A stretch of 64,000 bases of DNA from Paenibacillus xylanexedens (GCF_007680605.1 NZ_VEIO01000001.1:806001-870000); one strand, 5' to 3'; shown: positions 1 through 9,622, counted from the first letter of the stretch. A program made the numbers and translations. Notes: generated by a model not told the origin, from the letters alone.

Positions 1-370
1 TGCAAATGCGGAAACCACGCGCGCGAGCATGTCGAATGGGGTCGCAGTTCCCTATAAGCGGAAAATGGTAGTACTTGAACCGAATAAAACATCCTTCAGC
101 ACGATGCTACAAAACCAGATGCGTGGTGGAGGTTCAGGTGATGGTGTAAGAGTAACCGAGATTCGGGAAGATCAGTCACCATTCAAACCGGTTTATGACC
201 CGACTCATCCAGATGCAAACGCAGAAGGGTATGTGTTCATGCCTAATGTGGATATTGCAAAAGAAATGGTCGATATGATCTCAGCTTCACGTTCTTATGA
301 AGCTAACGTTACTGCACTGAATTCAACCAAAGCAATGATTTCCAAAGCGTTAGAAATTGGAAAAGGTTAA
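1..370 (+). CDS. flgC: Flagellar basal-body rod protein FlgC (5' truncated)
   Basis: The frame is open from base 2, so the gene begins before the window and only about 122 C-terminal residues are seen. FlgC is one of the proximal rod proteins that link the MS ring to the hook through the cell wall. The visible part starts in the family's conserved N-terminal turn (ANAETTRAS), continues through VPYKRKMV and YDPTHPDANAEGYV, and ends in the C-terminal rod helix (EMVDMISASRSYEANV, then KALEIGKG). An ATG at 29 is internal, not the start. fliE follows after 54 bases. Confidence 0.95.
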   Translation, partial: ANAETTRASMSNGVAVPYKRKMVVLEPNKTSFSTMLQNQMRGGGSGDGVRVTEIREDQSPFKPVYDPTHPDANAEGYVFMPNVDIAKEMVDMISASRSYEANVTALNSTKAMISKALEIGKG

Positions 371-424
371 CTGTTGCATTCTTCGACAACAAACTAAAAG
401 AAGAGATAAAAGGGAGGGACATTC

Positions 425-739
425 ATGATTCAGAACAATATGTTTAGCACTCAGGGAGTTCAGCAGTTGCAGATGAAGAGTGCAGCAACTGAAAATAAAC
501 CTTCTACACCAGCCGAAAGCATTCAGAGCTTCGGTACATATTTACAAAATGCACTGGGGTCTGTCGCCGCACAGGAAACCCAGGCTCATGAAATGTCAAA
601 TCAATTTTTGGTAGGTAAAGCGAATGTAGATCAGGTGTTGATTGCTTCGGAACAAGCCCTGCTTAGTCTGCAACTTACCACTCAGGTACGTAATAAAGTG
701 GTTGAGGCATATCAAGAGGTTATGCGCACACAACTATAA
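425..739 (+). CDS. fliE: Flagellar hook-basal body complex protein FliE
   Basis: 104 residues, the normal FliE size. FliE is the junction protein between the MS ring (FliF) and the rod, exported early by the flagellar type III system. The N-terminal third is polar and disordered-looking. The C-terminal part carries the typical helix with VDQVLIASEQALLSLQLTTQVRNKVVEAYQEVMR-type sequence. The ATG at 425 follows a GGGAGGGA ribosome site at a normal distance. It sits between flgC and fliF as in B. subtilis. Confidence 0.96.
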   Translation: MIQNNMFSTQGVQQLQMKSAATENKPSTPAESIQSFGTYLQNALGSVAAQETQAHEMSNQFLVGKANVDQVLIASEQALLSLQLTTQVRNKVVEAYQEVMRTQL

Positions 740-760
740 GAGTTCATTTGCGCAAACAGT

Positions 761-810
761 AGCGCTGATCATTACGACAAGCAGCTGCGATGCTGCTCCT
801 GATCAAAGCT
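761..810 (+). promoter_or_regulatory. Intercistronic stem-loop between fliE and fliF
   Basis: A central helix AGCAGC (780-785) with GCTGCT (792-797) is flanked by TGATCA (766-771) and TGATCA (800-805), then AGC (761-763) and GCT (808-810). No T-run follows, so it is unlikely to terminate. It could stabilise or process the polycistronic mRNA. The pairing is read by eye only. Confidence 0.4.
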
Positions 811-870
811 AGGAGAACGCTCAAGCTTTTGTCAGGACAGACTAAGCAAAGTTTCGGATGGGGTGACAGA

Positions 871-2457
871 GTGAATGAGAGAATTGCCCAGTACAGGGAC
901 AAGGCATCACAGTACTGGAATAGCTTTAGCAAAAAGCAGAAAACATTATTTATTTCAACCTTCTTATTTCTGATTTTGGCAGCAGTGGTTCTCACGATGC
1001 AGTTATCCAAGACAGAATATGAAGTGGCGTTCACAGATTTAAATGCAAGTGATTCAGCTGGTGTCATCAATTATCTGAACTCATCAAATATCCCATATAA
1101 ACTTAGCGCGGACGGAAAAAGTATTTCTGTACCCAGTACAGATGTAGCGCTGACCAAAGTGAATATCGGATCCCAAGGCATCATACAGAATGGTTCCCTT
1201 GGTTATAAAGCGTTTGAAAGCTCATCATCACCAATCGGCATGACAGATAAAGAATTTGATGTGAAATACAACAATGCATTAAACGGAGAAGTTGAAAAGC
1301 TACTCCAGCGAATGCAGGGGATTCAGGATGCCAAAGTCCTTGTTAACATGCCAAAAGATAATATCTTTGCAGGTTTGGAGGAACAGGACAAAGCTTCGGC
1401 TTCCGTAGCGTTGCAATTTAAACCGGGGTATCACCCGAATCAGGCAGCTGTCGATGGTTACTTTAATTTGGTTAAAACAGCTGTTCCGAACCTGCCGATC
1501 GAGAACATCACCATCACGAACACGGATGAGGCTGAACTCGTTCCAACCGCTCGCGGTGGCAGTGGTGGCTTGTCATCTGAAGTTCAGGAGAACATGGCAT
1601 TACAGAAAAAGTTTGAGAGTGACGTGCGAAACAACGTGAAGCAATTCCTCTCTCAAATTGTAGGTGAGGATAAGGTCAACGTTTTGGTGGCCTCCAAACT
1701 GAACTTTGATAAAGTGACAAGCAAGGAAAATCTCGTTACACCTGTTGATCAAGAGAACATGAAAGGGATCGAGATCAGTGTACAGCAAATTCAGAAGAGC
1801 TACACTGGTGGGGGAACTCCGACAGGTGGTGTAGCAGGAACCGGCCAACAGGACGTTCCAGGCTATCCTTCTTCTGATTCCAATAGCAATGCGAATTCGG
1901 AAGAATCCTCAAGCACGATAAATTATGAAGTGAATCGAATTGCCAAAGATATCATTTCGAGCCCATATACTGTAAAAGATTTAACCATCAACGTGGCGGT
2001 CGAACCACCCGCAGGGCAAAACGAATTGCAACAGCCTGTTAAAGATGCGATCGAAAATATTCTGGTTAATATCGTTCGCGCGTCATTGGCAGACTCAGGC
2101 ACGACAATAACTGACGCAGACCTAACAAAAAAAGTATCAGTCATGTCACAGGGCTTTGCAACAGCTGCAGATGCCAATACGGGCTTCCAGTTGACACCTG
2201 CGATGATGTGGGGCGGCGGAGCACTTATTGCGGTCCTGATCGCTGCGGTAGTGATCTTGTTAGTACGTCGTCGTCGTAAACAAAATGAGATTCAAGAAGA
2301 GGAAGAAATCCCGCTTCCAGTAGCAACAGAGTTCCCGTCCATAACATTGGACAGTGTGACGAACGAAAGTCAGGTGCGCAAACAATTGGAGAGTTTGGCC
2401 AAGAAAAAGCCGGACGAATTCGTCAATCTGCTGCGTACGTGGCTGGCTGACGAATAG
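871..2457 (+). CDS. fliF: Flagellar MS-ring protein FliF
   Basis: 528 residues from a GTG at 871. FliF forms the membrane-embedded MS ring, the base of the flagellum and housing of the export gate. A first membrane helix lies near residues 25-45. The periplasmic YscJ/FliF ring-building domains follow, including NMPKDNIFAGLEEQDKASAS. A second helix lies near 445-468, and the cytoplasmic tail ends in the FliG-binding segment (KKPDEFVNLLRTWLADE). The frame is open upstream to 790, but the GTG is preceded by GGATGGGGTGA and gives the start expected from B. subtilis FliF (MN...). Confidence 0.96.
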   Translation: MNERIAQYRDKASQYWNSFSKKQKTLFISTFLFLILAAVVLTMQLSKTEYEVAFTDLNASDSAGVINYLNSSNIPYKLSADGKSISVPSTDVALTKVNIGSQGIIQNGSLGYKAFESSSSPIGMTDKEFDVKYNNALNGEVEKLLQRMQGIQDAKVLVNMPKDNIFAGLEEQDKASASVALQFKPGYHPNQAAVDGYFNLVKTAVPNLPIENITITNTDEAELVPTARGGSGGLSSEVQENMALQKKFESDVRNNVKQFLSQIVGEDKVNVLVASKLNFDKVTSKENLVTPVDQENMKGIEISVQQIQKSYTGGGTPTGGVAGTGQQDVPGYPSSDSNSNANSEESSSTINYEVNRIAKDIISSPYTVKDLTINVAVEPPAGQNELQQPVKDAIENILVNIVRASLADSGTTITDADLTKKVSVMSQGFATAADANTGFQLTPAMMWGGGALIAVLIAAVVILLVRRRRKQNEIQEEEEIPLPVATEFPSITLDSVTNESQVRKQLESLAKKKPDEFVNLLRTWLADE

Positions 2458-2468
2458 AGGTGAACGCA

Positions 2469-3485
2469 TTGGCGAAGGCAGGCAATGCCGGATTGACTGG
2501 CAGACAAAAAGCAGCAATATTGTTAATTACATTAGGTCCGGAAGTATCTGCTCAAATCTTTAAACATCTCCGTGATGAGGAGATTGAGCAACTTACGTTG
2601 GAAATTGCTAACGTGCGTAAGGTTGACGCATCCGAGAAGGACATGATTATGTCCGAGTTCCATCAAATTTGTTTGGCACAGGAGTATATCTCTCAGGGGG
2701 GGATTACCTATGCAAAAGAAATTTTGGAGAAAGCACTCGGCTCCTCCAAAGCGCTTGAAGTTATTAATCGTTTGACAGCTACGCTGCAAGTCAGACCATT
2801 TGACTTTGCACGTAAAGCTGATCCGAATCAGATTCTGAACTTTATTCAGAACGAAAGTCCGCAAACGATTGCGCTTGTACTGTCTTATCTGCAATTTGAG
2901 CAAGCGGCGGCCATTCTGTCCTCGCTCCCTCAGGAGAAGCAGGCAGATGTTGCTCGTAGAGTAGCTGTGATGGACAGCACTTCACCAGAAGTTATTTCAC
3001 AGGTGGAACGTGTGCTTGAACAAAAGTTGTCCTCTACTGTTACGCAGGATTACACAAATGCAGGCGGTATCGAATCCATCGTTCAGATTTTGAATGGTGT
3101 CGATCGGGGGACGGAACGTACGATTTTGGACTCCCTTGAGATTCAGGATCCGGAACTTGCAGAAGAGATCAAAAAACGGATGTTTGTTTTCGAAGACATT
3201 GTCAATGTGGACGATCGCTCCATTCAACGTATTATTCGGGATATCGACAATGCCGACCTGCAACTTGCACTCAAGGTCGCAAGCGAAGAAGTGCGTGAAG
3301 CTGTATTCCGTAATATGTCGAAACGGATGTCCGAAACATTCAAGGAAGAGATGGAGTTCATGGGCCCTGTGCGGCTGCGTGATGTGGAGGAAGCTCAGAC
3401 ACGTATCGTAGGTACGATCCGCAGACTGGAAGAAGCTGGCGAGATCATTATCGCACGTGGTGGAGGAGATGATATCATTGTCTAA
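2469..3485 (+). CDS. fliG: Flagellar motor switch protein FliG
   Basis: 338 residues, the length of B. subtilis FliG. FliG sits on the MS ring and carries the charged torque helix that interacts with the stator. N-terminal (LTGRQKAAILLITLG), middle (EHPQT-like NESPQTIALVLSYL) and C-terminal armadillo domains are clear; the C-terminal end is EEAGEIIIARGGGDDIIV. The start chosen is TTG 2469, six bases after GAGGTG. A GTG at 2460 lies inside that ribosome site and is unlikely. The gene begins 11 bases after the fliF stop and overlaps fliH by 8 bases. Confidence 0.96.
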   Translation: MAKAGNAGLTGRQKAAILLITLGPEVSAQIFKHLRDEEIEQLTLEIANVRKVDASEKDMIMSEFHQICLAQEYISQGGITYAKEILEKALGSSKALEVINRLTATLQVRPFDFARKADPNQILNFIQNESPQTIALVLSYLQFEQAAAILSSLPQEKQADVARRVAVMDSTSPEVISQVERVLEQKLSSTVTQDYTNAGGIESIVQILNGVDRGTERTILDSLEIQDPELAEEIKKRMFVFEDIVNVDDRSIQRIIRDIDNADLQLALKVASEEVREAVFRNMSKRMSETFKEEMEFMGPVRLRDVEEAQTRIVGTIRRLEEAGEIIIARGGGDDIIV

Positions 3486-4335
3486 TTTGATTAAATCTTT
3501 CCAGTATGTACCGGTAGAAGACCATAAAAGGCTCGAAAATCACCACCATTATGGTGGTGAAGACGAGACTGGATTGGAAGAGGACGGCGTAGCAGTTTCT
3601 GAATCAGAAGTGCTTCAGGCACGAGTCGATGAAGAGACGGAACGTCTTACTGCTCAGATGCTGGAAGATGCCAAGGAGTTTGCGGAAAAGCAGGTGCGCG
3701 ATGCTTCGGAAGAGGCGGAGCGAATGCTTCAGGAAGCCCAGGAACAGATTGAACGCTGGTGGCAGGAGCAACGAGAGCAGGATGAACATCTGACTGAAGC
3801 TCTCCGCGCTCAAGGTTTTCAGCAAGGGTTTGAAGAGGGACGAGCACAAGCTGAACTGGATCTCCAGGTGAAGATCGAAGAGATGATGAAAGAAGCACAA
3901 GGGGTGCTTCAGGAAGCGTATGTTGCCAAAGAACAGATTATTCAGGAAGCCGAGCCGTTCCTTGTTGAACTTGCATGTGGCATTGCGGAGAAAGTGATAG
4001 ATAAGCAGCTTACGGTAGAACCTGAACAAACGATTGAGCTGATACGTCAGAGTTTGTCCAGGAAAAGGGAGCAAGGACAGATCGCGCTCTGTGTGGCGCC
4101 TGAGCAGTTTTCTTTTGTACAAGCTTCAAGGGAGGAACTGGCTCTTTCCATTGATTCGCAGGCAGAGTTACAGATTTTGCCGGATGCTACGGTTAAAGAT
4201 AAGGGCTGTGTTATCCGTTCTTCATTTGGAAGTGTTGATGCAAGAATTGATACACAGCTGGCCGAGATCAAAAAAGAACTGATCCGCATAGCACTTGAGG
4301 ATGAGGAGCGAAGAAATCAACATGAAGGTTCTTAG
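3478..4335 (+). CDS. fliH: Flagellar export ATPase regulator FliH
   Basis: About 285 residues. FliH binds and restrains the export ATPase FliI and docks it to the C-ring and export gate. A long acidic coiled coil spans roughly residues 44-105 (rich in E, Q and R). A VhaE/HrpE-like C-terminal domain follows (LACGIAEKVIDKQL; GCVIRSSFGSVDARIDTQL). The N-terminus has a short His-rich patch (NHHHYGG). TTG 3478 lies nine bases after GGAGGAG and inside the fliG end; GTG 3457 in frame is less well placed. Its 3' end overlaps fliI by 14 bases. Confidence 0.9.
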   Translation: MSNLIKSFQYVPVEDHKRLENHHHYGGEDETGLEEDGVAVSESEVLQARVDEETERLTAQMLEDAKEFAEKQVRDASEEAERMLQEAQEQIERWWQEQREQDEHLTEALRAQGFQQGFEEGRAQAELDLQVKIEEMMKEAQGVLQEAYVAKEQIIQEAEPFLVELACGIAEKVIDKQLTVEPEQTIELIRQSLSRKREQGQIALCVAPEQFSFVQASREELALSIDSQAELQILPDATVKDKGCVIRSSFGSVDARIDTQLAEIKKELIRIALEDEERRNQHEGS

Positions 4336-5641
4336 TTCACAGCGTTATATGGAGCATCTGCGACAGTTTGATCCTGTGCGTATAAATGGAAAAGTAACTC
4401 AGGTTATTGGACTTATGGTGGAATCAGAAGGACCGGATGCCAGCATTGGCGACGTATGTTACATCTATCCTGGCAAATCTGCTAAGCCGTTACAGGCTGA
4501 AGTTGTGGGGTTTAGGGATAACAAGGTGTTGCTAATGCCGCTTGGAGAACTTCAATCGATTGGTCCGGGCTGCGACGTGGTCGGAACCGGTAAACCTTTA
4601 GGAGTACAAGTAGGCTCTGAATTGCTTGGCAAAGTGCTGGATGGACTGGGACAGCCGCTTGACGGTTCATTGTTGCCATCCCGAATGCCGATGTACTCTA
4701 CTTCCAATACCCCTGTTAACCCTATGGATAGACCGCGTGTGCTTGAAACGATGAGTGTAGGCGTGAGGGCAATTGATGGCTTGCTCACTGTAGGCAAAGG
4801 ACAGCGTGTGGGCATATTTGCTGGTTCAGGTGTCGGAAAAAGTACATTGATGGGCATGATCGCCAGGAATACCGCTGCGGATGTGAACGTGATTGCATTG
4901 GTGGGTGAGCGTGGACGGGAGGTTCGTGATTTTATCGAACGGGATCTTGGTCCAGAAGGTCTGGAACGTTCTGTCGTCATCGTGGCAACATCAGATCAAC
5001 CGGCTCTGATACGAATCAAGGGGGCTGTCATAGCAACAACGATTGCAGAGTATTTCAGAGATCGGGGCATGAACGTGATGTTAATGATGGATTCGGTGAC
5101 CCGTTACGCCATGGCGCAAAGGGAAGTCGGTTTGGCGGTAGGAGAACCGCCGGCGATGAGAGGTTATACACCTTCCGTTTTTGCAAGTCTGCCGAAACTG
5201 TTGGAACGTGCAGGAACAGGTCCCACAGGCTCGATAACTGCCTTCTATACTGTTCTCGTCGATGGGGATGACATGAATGAACCGATTGCAGACGCAGTCC
5301 GGGGGATATTGGATGGTCACATCGTGTTGAACCGTGCGATAGCGAATAAAGGTCATTTTCCAGCAATTGATGTGCTTGCAAGTATCAGCCGTGTCATGAA
5401 GGACATCGCTCCTGAAGAGCAGATTGATGCGGTTAACAATATGAAACGTCTGATGGCTGTGTATAAGGAGTCCGAGGATTTAATCAACATCGGGGCTTAT
5501 CAACGGGGATCAAATGCAGCTATAGATGAAGCAATGGATCAGATTGATCATATCTGGGATTTTACGAAGCAAAAAGTTGATGAAAAGGTAACGTTAAGTG
5601 AAGTGCAGGAGCGTTTGATTCTTGAATTCGCAAGGAGATGA
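4322..5641 (+). CDS. fliI: Flagellum-specific export ATPase FliI
   Basis: 439 residues. FliI is the F1-beta-like ATPase that promotes entry of substrates into the flagellar type III secretion channel. The Walker A motif GSGVGKST lies near residue 168. Other hallmarks are VGERGREVRDFIERDLG, the Walker B segment NVMLMMDSVTRYAMAQRE, and GEPPAMRGYTPSVFA. ATG 4322 is chosen within the fliH 3' end; an upstream in-frame ATG at 4295 has no better ribosome site. Its position between fliH and fliJ fits a FliH-FliI-FliJ export module. Confidence 0.97.
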   Translation: MKVLSSQRYMEHLRQFDPVRINGKVTQVIGLMVESEGPDASIGDVCYIYPGKSAKPLQAEVVGFRDNKVLLMPLGELQSIGPGCDVVGTGKPLGVQVGSELLGKVLDGLGQPLDGSLLPSRMPMYSTSNTPVNPMDRPRVLETMSVGVRAIDGLLTVGKGQRVGIFAGSGVGKSTLMGMIARNTAADVNVIALVGERGREVRDFIERDLGPEGLERSVVIVATSDQPALIRIKGAVIATTIAEYFRDRGMNVMLMMDSVTRYAMAQREVGLAVGEPPAMRGYTPSVFASLPKLLERAGTGPTGSITAFYTVLVDGDDMNEPIADAVRGILDGHIVLNRAIANKGHFPAIDVLASISRVMKDIAPEEQIDAVNNMKRLMAVYKESEDLINIGAYQRGSNAAIDEAMDQIDHIWDFTKQKVDEKVTLSEVQERLILEFARR

Positions 5642-5651
5642 AGGGTGAACG

Positions 5652-6101
5652 ATGAAATTTCGATATCATTTCCAGAAGGTTGTTGACCTGAAAAGCAATG
5701 AGAAGACACAGGCGGAATGGATGTTATCCACAGCGATCGGTAAACTTCAGACGGAAGAAGAGCATTTGTTGCAATTGATTAATGATCGAAATAATTTGAT
5801 GAACATTATTCAAGCGGCAACTGAAAATTGTGCTTCCGTATCCAGTTTGCAGGAAATGCAGCGATATGCATACCACCTTGACGAATGTATATCGCGTAAG
5901 AACAGTGATGTCGAGCATGCTCAGGTCAATGTGCAACGGAATCAGAGCTTTCTGAATGGTAAAGTAATTGACGAAAAAGTGTGGCTTGGAGCGAGAGATA
6001 AGGCTAAAGGCAGATTTCAGCAAGAGATGCTCCTCCGGGAACAGAACGATCTGGACGAGATGGCTACTGTACGCTTCGCCGCCAAAGCCCGTGCGAACTG
6101 A
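5652..6101 (+). CDS. fliJ: Flagellar export chaperone/stalk FliJ
   Basis: 149 residues, the usual FliJ size. FliJ is a two-helix coiled coil that inserts in the FliI hexamer and couples it to FlhA. The protein starts MKFRYHFQKVVDLKSNEKTQAE, typical of Gram-positive FliJ, and is almost wholly helical and polar. The ATG is preceded by GAAGGGTGA. It starts 10 bases after the fliI stop. Confidence 0.93.
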   Translation: MKFRYHFQKVVDLKSNEKTQAEWMLSTAIGKLQTEEEHLLQLINDRNNLMNIIQAATENCASVSSLQEMQRYAYHLDECISRKNSDVEHAQVNVQRNQSFLNGKVIDEKVWLGARDKAKGRFQQEMLLREQNDLDEMATVRFAAKARAN

Positions 6102-6144
6102 TGTGAGCCGGATGCGAAGTTGTCTCGTGAAGGAGGAATGAACG

Positions 6145-7083
6145 GTGGCTGTAGAAGACACTGATATCGAAAAAGAGTCCGGGAGTGGATGGGAAAAGTT
6201 TCTCATGATTTCGATCCCGATTGTATTCACGGTTGTGCTCTTAGGTGTACTGCTTACTCTATTTAATGTTGATATTCGGAATAACGCGCTCGAACTTGCC
6301 AAAAAGATTCCTGTAGTCAAGAATTGGGTGCCTGATCCGGTGCTTGATCCTGAGAAGGAGAAGTTGGAAAAGAGCGAAAAGCAGGTTGAAAGCGCGGAAG
6401 CAACGATTGAAAAGCTAAAATCTCAGGTCACTGCGAAAGAAGCAGAGCTGAAAGCAGCCAAAGACGCGGCTACTGCGGAGACGCAGAAAACAGCTGATTT
6501 GCAAAAAAAATTGGATGATGCGAATAAGGCTACTGAAACAGCTAAAGCTTCTGAACCGGAAACCGAAAGTGATTATCAGAAGCAGATTAAAAGTCTGGCT
6601 AAAATGTACGCTGATATGAGCCCAAGTAAAGCCGCGCCGATTTTGCAAAATATGACGAATGAAGAAATGGTGCTTATGTTGAGCGCGATGCAGTCGACAG
6701 CCCGGACGAAGGTGCTGGAAAAGATGGATCCGAAGACTGCAGCGGATGTGACCATGCTGATGAAGGATGCGAAGCCTTCAGGCGATCTTGCTTTGGATGC
6801 CCTGCAGTCCCGATTGAAAAAGGAGACAGCAGCAACGTCCACGACAACAACGACTAATAGTAAAAATTTGGATAAAAATCAATTAAGCCAGACCTTTGCT
6901 TCGATGTCTGCCTCAAGCGGAGCAAAACTATTGCTCGAAACCTATAAAATTAGTCCGGATAAAACACTGACCATACTCAATTCAGTTAATGATGCAACAC
7001 GATCTCAGCTACTTGAGAACATGTCAAAAGAAGATTCGGTTGAGACAGCCAAAGTGTTGAATCGGCTAATGGGCAACAAGTAG
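6145..7083 (+). CDS. ylxF: YlxF/MotE-family membrane protein of the flagellar operon
   Basis: 312 residues. An N-terminal membrane helix lies at about 19-40, followed by a long coiled coil at about 70-135. The C-terminal part resembles the MgtE intracellular N domain (YADMSPSKAAPILQNMTNEEM; LEKMDPKTAADV), duplicated near the end. This is the YlxF/MotE architecture. In some bacteria MotE acts as a periplasmic chaperone for the stator protein MotC; its role in Firmicutes is not settled. GTG 6145 lies eight bases after AGGAGG. It sits between fliJ and fliK as in B. subtilis. Confidence 0.88.
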   Translation: MAVEDTDIEKESGSGWEKFLMISIPIVFTVVLLGVLLTLFNVDIRNNALELAKKIPVVKNWVPDPVLDPEKEKLEKSEKQVESAEATIEKLKSQVTAKEAELKAAKDAATAETQKTADLQKKLDDANKATETAKASEPETESDYQKQIKSLAKMYADMSPSKAAPILQNMTNEEMVLMLSAMQSTARTKVLEKMDPKTAADVTMLMKDAKPSGDLALDALQSRLKKETAATSTTTTTNSKNLDKNQLSQTFASMSASSGAKLLLETYKISPDKTLTILNSVNDATRSQLLENMSKEDSVETAKVLNRLMGNK

Positions 7084-7120
7084 CAACTCTATTCTTAATG
7101 CATGGAGGGGAGGTGAAAAA

Positions 7121-8584
7121 ATGTCACTCGTATATCAAATGAACGCTGGGGCTTCTTCCAAAGCTGCTGGTTCAACACAGTCATCAACAGCGCAGTCTAA
7201 AGGTTCGGTTACAGGAACTGGAGCTGAGTTCTTGCAGACGCTGGCACAGTCATTGGCTGGGGGAAGCGGAACTGGTGAGGGTACTGATGGAACGAATGGT
7301 GCAGTAACAACAAATACGTCTGCTCCCCTGATGTTCACTTTTGCCTCAGAAAATGAAGAAAAGAACACATCCGCAACAGACGCGTTAAGTTCACTATTTG
7401 TTGATGCAGATTCTTCAGACTTAATGGGGAAGCTTGAAAAATTATTTGGTGATCTGGATACGTTAGACAAAGCTTTGGAAAATGATCCGGCCTTGCTTGC
7501 AGGTCTTCAATCGTTGATCCAGCAATTGTACGCATTATTAAGTAGAGATTCCGACGGAAATCAGCAAGCTTCGTTAAGCGAGGTTGGTTCTAATTTAGAT
7601 CAAGCTCCTACGTCTGCATCTGCTGTTGAACTGTCTCAGCATCCAGCCGCAGTCCGTTTTGTATTACAGGATGTGCTAACACAATTGTCAACGGAAGTTC
7701 TTAAACCAGGTCCTAATGTAGTCAAGAGTGCTCCCGAATTCCAACACTTACTTCAGCAGTTGCAAAGTCAGTTGAAGGAAGCTGGAGTCGAAACGGATGG
7801 GAAAAAGGGTTGGTCTGAACTCAAATCGATACTGAATACACTCTCGGCAATAAAGGATGCACCTGTTCAATCACCTAACGTTGCTCCGACTGCAGTATCC
7901 AAAACAGATGGGATGACACCTCAGACCACTGTATCTGCAACAGTTCAAACAGAAACTAAAGCGACAACAGTAACGGTTAAAAATGACTCAACACCCGTTG
8001 CCGATGCGCAACCTGTAATCCATCATTCAAACATTGTAACAGCTGGAGAGTTGTCCTTGCGAAGCTCAGGTACAGTCGTGAGCAAACCTGCTGAGCCTGT
8101 CATGCAAGCAACGAATTTTGCTAAAGAAATGACGCAATTTGTGGTGAACAAGCTGGATATCGTGAACCAAAAAGGATTTTCTGAAGCCACAATCTCACTC
8201 CGTCCGGAGCATTTGGGGAAATTGGATGTACAGATTACGTTGCAAAACGGACAATTGGTTGCCAGGTTCATGACTGAACATGTCATGGCCAAAGACATGC
8301 TTGAACAACAGATGATGCAGTTACGTTCCTCGTTACAGTCCCAGGGCATTCAGGTGGAACGGCTCGAGGTCACTCAGAACAGTTCGCTCGGATCTGAAAT
8401 GTATCAGGATGGCGGACGTCAACAAGGAAATCAATCTCAGCAACAAAGACGTTCCCGTGAGCGTGGGGAGCATACCGATGAAGCTGTAACGGCCGCGGGG
8501 TTGCAGGAAGAGTTACGCAACTGGCGTAGTGAGCAAGTGGAAGGCAACGAAATCCAGAGAGATTCGTTTACTGCAGAGGCTTAA
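7121..8584 (+). CDS. fliK: Flagellar hook-length control protein FliK
   Basis: 487 residues. FliK is the secreted ruler that sets hook length and switches export specificity through FlhB. The N-terminal two thirds is Ser/Thr/Gln-rich low complexity, as expected of a flexible ruler. The conserved FliK C-terminal core (SLRPEHLGKLDVQITLQNG; LRSSLQSQGIQVERLEV) lies at about residues 340-425. A Gln/Arg-rich tail follows. ATG 7121 follows GGAGGGGAGGTGA. Its position before flgD supports the call. Confidence 0.93.
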   Translation: MSLVYQMNAGASSKAAGSTQSSTAQSKGSVTGTGAEFLQTLAQSLAGGSGTGEGTDGTNGAVTTNTSAPLMFTFASENEEKNTSATDALSSLFVDADSSDLMGKLEKLFGDLDTLDKALENDPALLAGLQSLIQQLYALLSRDSDGNQQASLSEVGSNLDQAPTSASAVELSQHPAAVRFVLQDVLTQLSTEVLKPGPNVVKSAPEFQHLLQQLQSQLKEAGVETDGKKGWSELKSILNTLSAIKDAPVQSPNVAPTAVSKTDGMTPQTTVSATVQTETKATTVTVKNDSTPVADAQPVIHHSNIVTAGELSLRSSGTVVSKPAEPVMQATNFAKEMTQFVVNKLDIVNQKGFSEATISLRPEHLGKLDVQITLQNGQLVARFMTEHVMAKDMLEQQMMQLRSSLQSQGIQVERLEVTQNSSLGSEMYQDGGRQQGNQSQQQRRSRERGEHTDEAVTAAGLQEELRNWRSEQVEGNEIQRDSFTAEA

Positions 8585-8603
8585 ACAGGGATGAGGTGAA
8601 TAT

Positions 8604-9161
8604 ATGGCAAATGAAATTGTTTCTACTAATAATACGTGGCCTAATTACGCGGCTGCGAATAGAGCCACAACAAGTGCTGCAACGAAAGAACTTGGTAAGG
8701 ATCAATTTCTCAAAATTTTGATTACGCAGTTGCAGAATCAGGACCCGATGCAGCCGATGGAAGATAAAGAGTTTATCGCTCAAATGGCACAATTCAGCTC
8801 GGTGGAGCAACTCGTCAACATCTCTACACAGCTTAAAACGTTAAATCAGTCTCTTGGGGCGGTATCGGGTATGATCGGCATGGAGATCAGCTGGCTTTCT
8901 TCTGATAAAACAGACAATGGTACGCTTCGTCAGGGAATTGTAGATTCAATCATTGTGCGAGACGGCGTTCAGTATGCGAAGGTAGGCAACGACGAAATTA
9001 AACTGGATGAAATCATTCAGGTGAATCGTGCCAAGCAAGCTGAGGAAACGAATCCAGCTGTCCAGAACGTTCAAAGTGATGTTACAGATACTAAAGGTAG
9101 TAACCCGTCTGATGTGAATGCCGGGACGAGTGAACCTGAAGATCGAGAGCAGAGCATATGA
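8604..9161 (+). CDS. flgD: Flagellar hook assembly scaffold FlgD
   Basis: 185 residues. FlgD caps the growing hook and helps FlgE polymerise. The diagnostic N-terminal segment (DQFLKILITQLQNQDPMQP, then AQFSSVEQLVNI) is intact. The C-terminal half is short, as in B. subtilis FlgD, and ends in an acidic Asn/Ser/Glu-rich tail. The ATG follows GATGAGGTGA. It overlaps the next gene by four bases (ATGA). Confidence 0.96.
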   Translation: MANEIVSTNNTWPNYAAANRATTSAATKELGKDQFLKILITQLQNQDPMQPMEDKEFIAQMAQFSSVEQLVNISTQLKTLNQSLGAVSGMIGMEISWLSSDKTDNGTLRQGIVDSIIVRDGVQYAKVGNDEIKLDEIIQVNRAKQAEETNPAVQNVQSDVTDTKGSNPSDVNAGTSEPEDREQSI

Positions 9162-9541
9162 GTGACCGTATAACCGTTGGACAGTTATATACGGGTCCTG
9201 TTACTCCAAATATGCTTCGCAAACCCCAAACGGGAGACACATCTGGAACACCCTCTAAACCTTTTGCTCAAGTGCTGGAAGATAACCTTTTAAAACTCAG
9301 CAACCATGCAGCTAAACGATTAGAACAACGTGGTATCGAGTTGAAAACCGAACAAATGAAACAAATTGGTTCTGCACTAGACAAGGCTGCTGCCAAGGGG
9401 GCAAAAGAATCACTCATTTTGATGCAGGATATGGCCTTTATCGTTAATGTCAAAAATCGTACTGTCGTTACGGCAATGGACAGTGCAAGTATGAAAGATA
9501 ATGTATTTACTCAAATCGATAGTGCTGTCATTATTTCATAG
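9158..9541 (+). CDS. TIGR02530-like flagellar operon protein
   Basis: 127 residues. The motif FSxHAxxRLxxRGI appears here as LSNHAAKRLEQRGIEL, followed by a mixed alpha/beta stretch ending SASMKDNVFTQIDSAVII. This matches the small flagellar operon protein family (TIGR02530) found between flgD and the hook gene in many Firmicutes. I infer a role in hook assembly from position only; the family's biochemical function is not known to me. The ATG overlaps the flgD stop (ATGA), indicating translational coupling. Confidence 0.85.
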   Translation: MSDRITVGQLYTGPVTPNMLRKPQTGDTSGTPSKPFAQVLEDNLLKLSNHAAKRLEQRGIELKTEQMKQIGSALDKAAAKGAKESLILMQDMAFIVNVKNRTVVTAMDSASMKDNVFTQIDSAVIIS

Positions 9542-9566
9542 CCGGCTGGCCCTTCTCGGGAGCCGG
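9542..9566 (+). promoter_or_regulatory. Intercistronic hairpin before flgE
   Basis: CCGGCT (9542-9547) pairs with AGCCGG (9561-9566), and CCC (9550-9552) with GGG (9558-9560). It begins directly after the stop codon and has no following T-run. It may be an mRNA stability or processing element upstream of the highly expressed hook gene. Confidence 0.5.
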
Positions 9567-9622
9567 AATGCCGCTGACCGACTGATGCGGCAACCAATTT
9601 AAGGCTGGGAGGATTTTGTAAA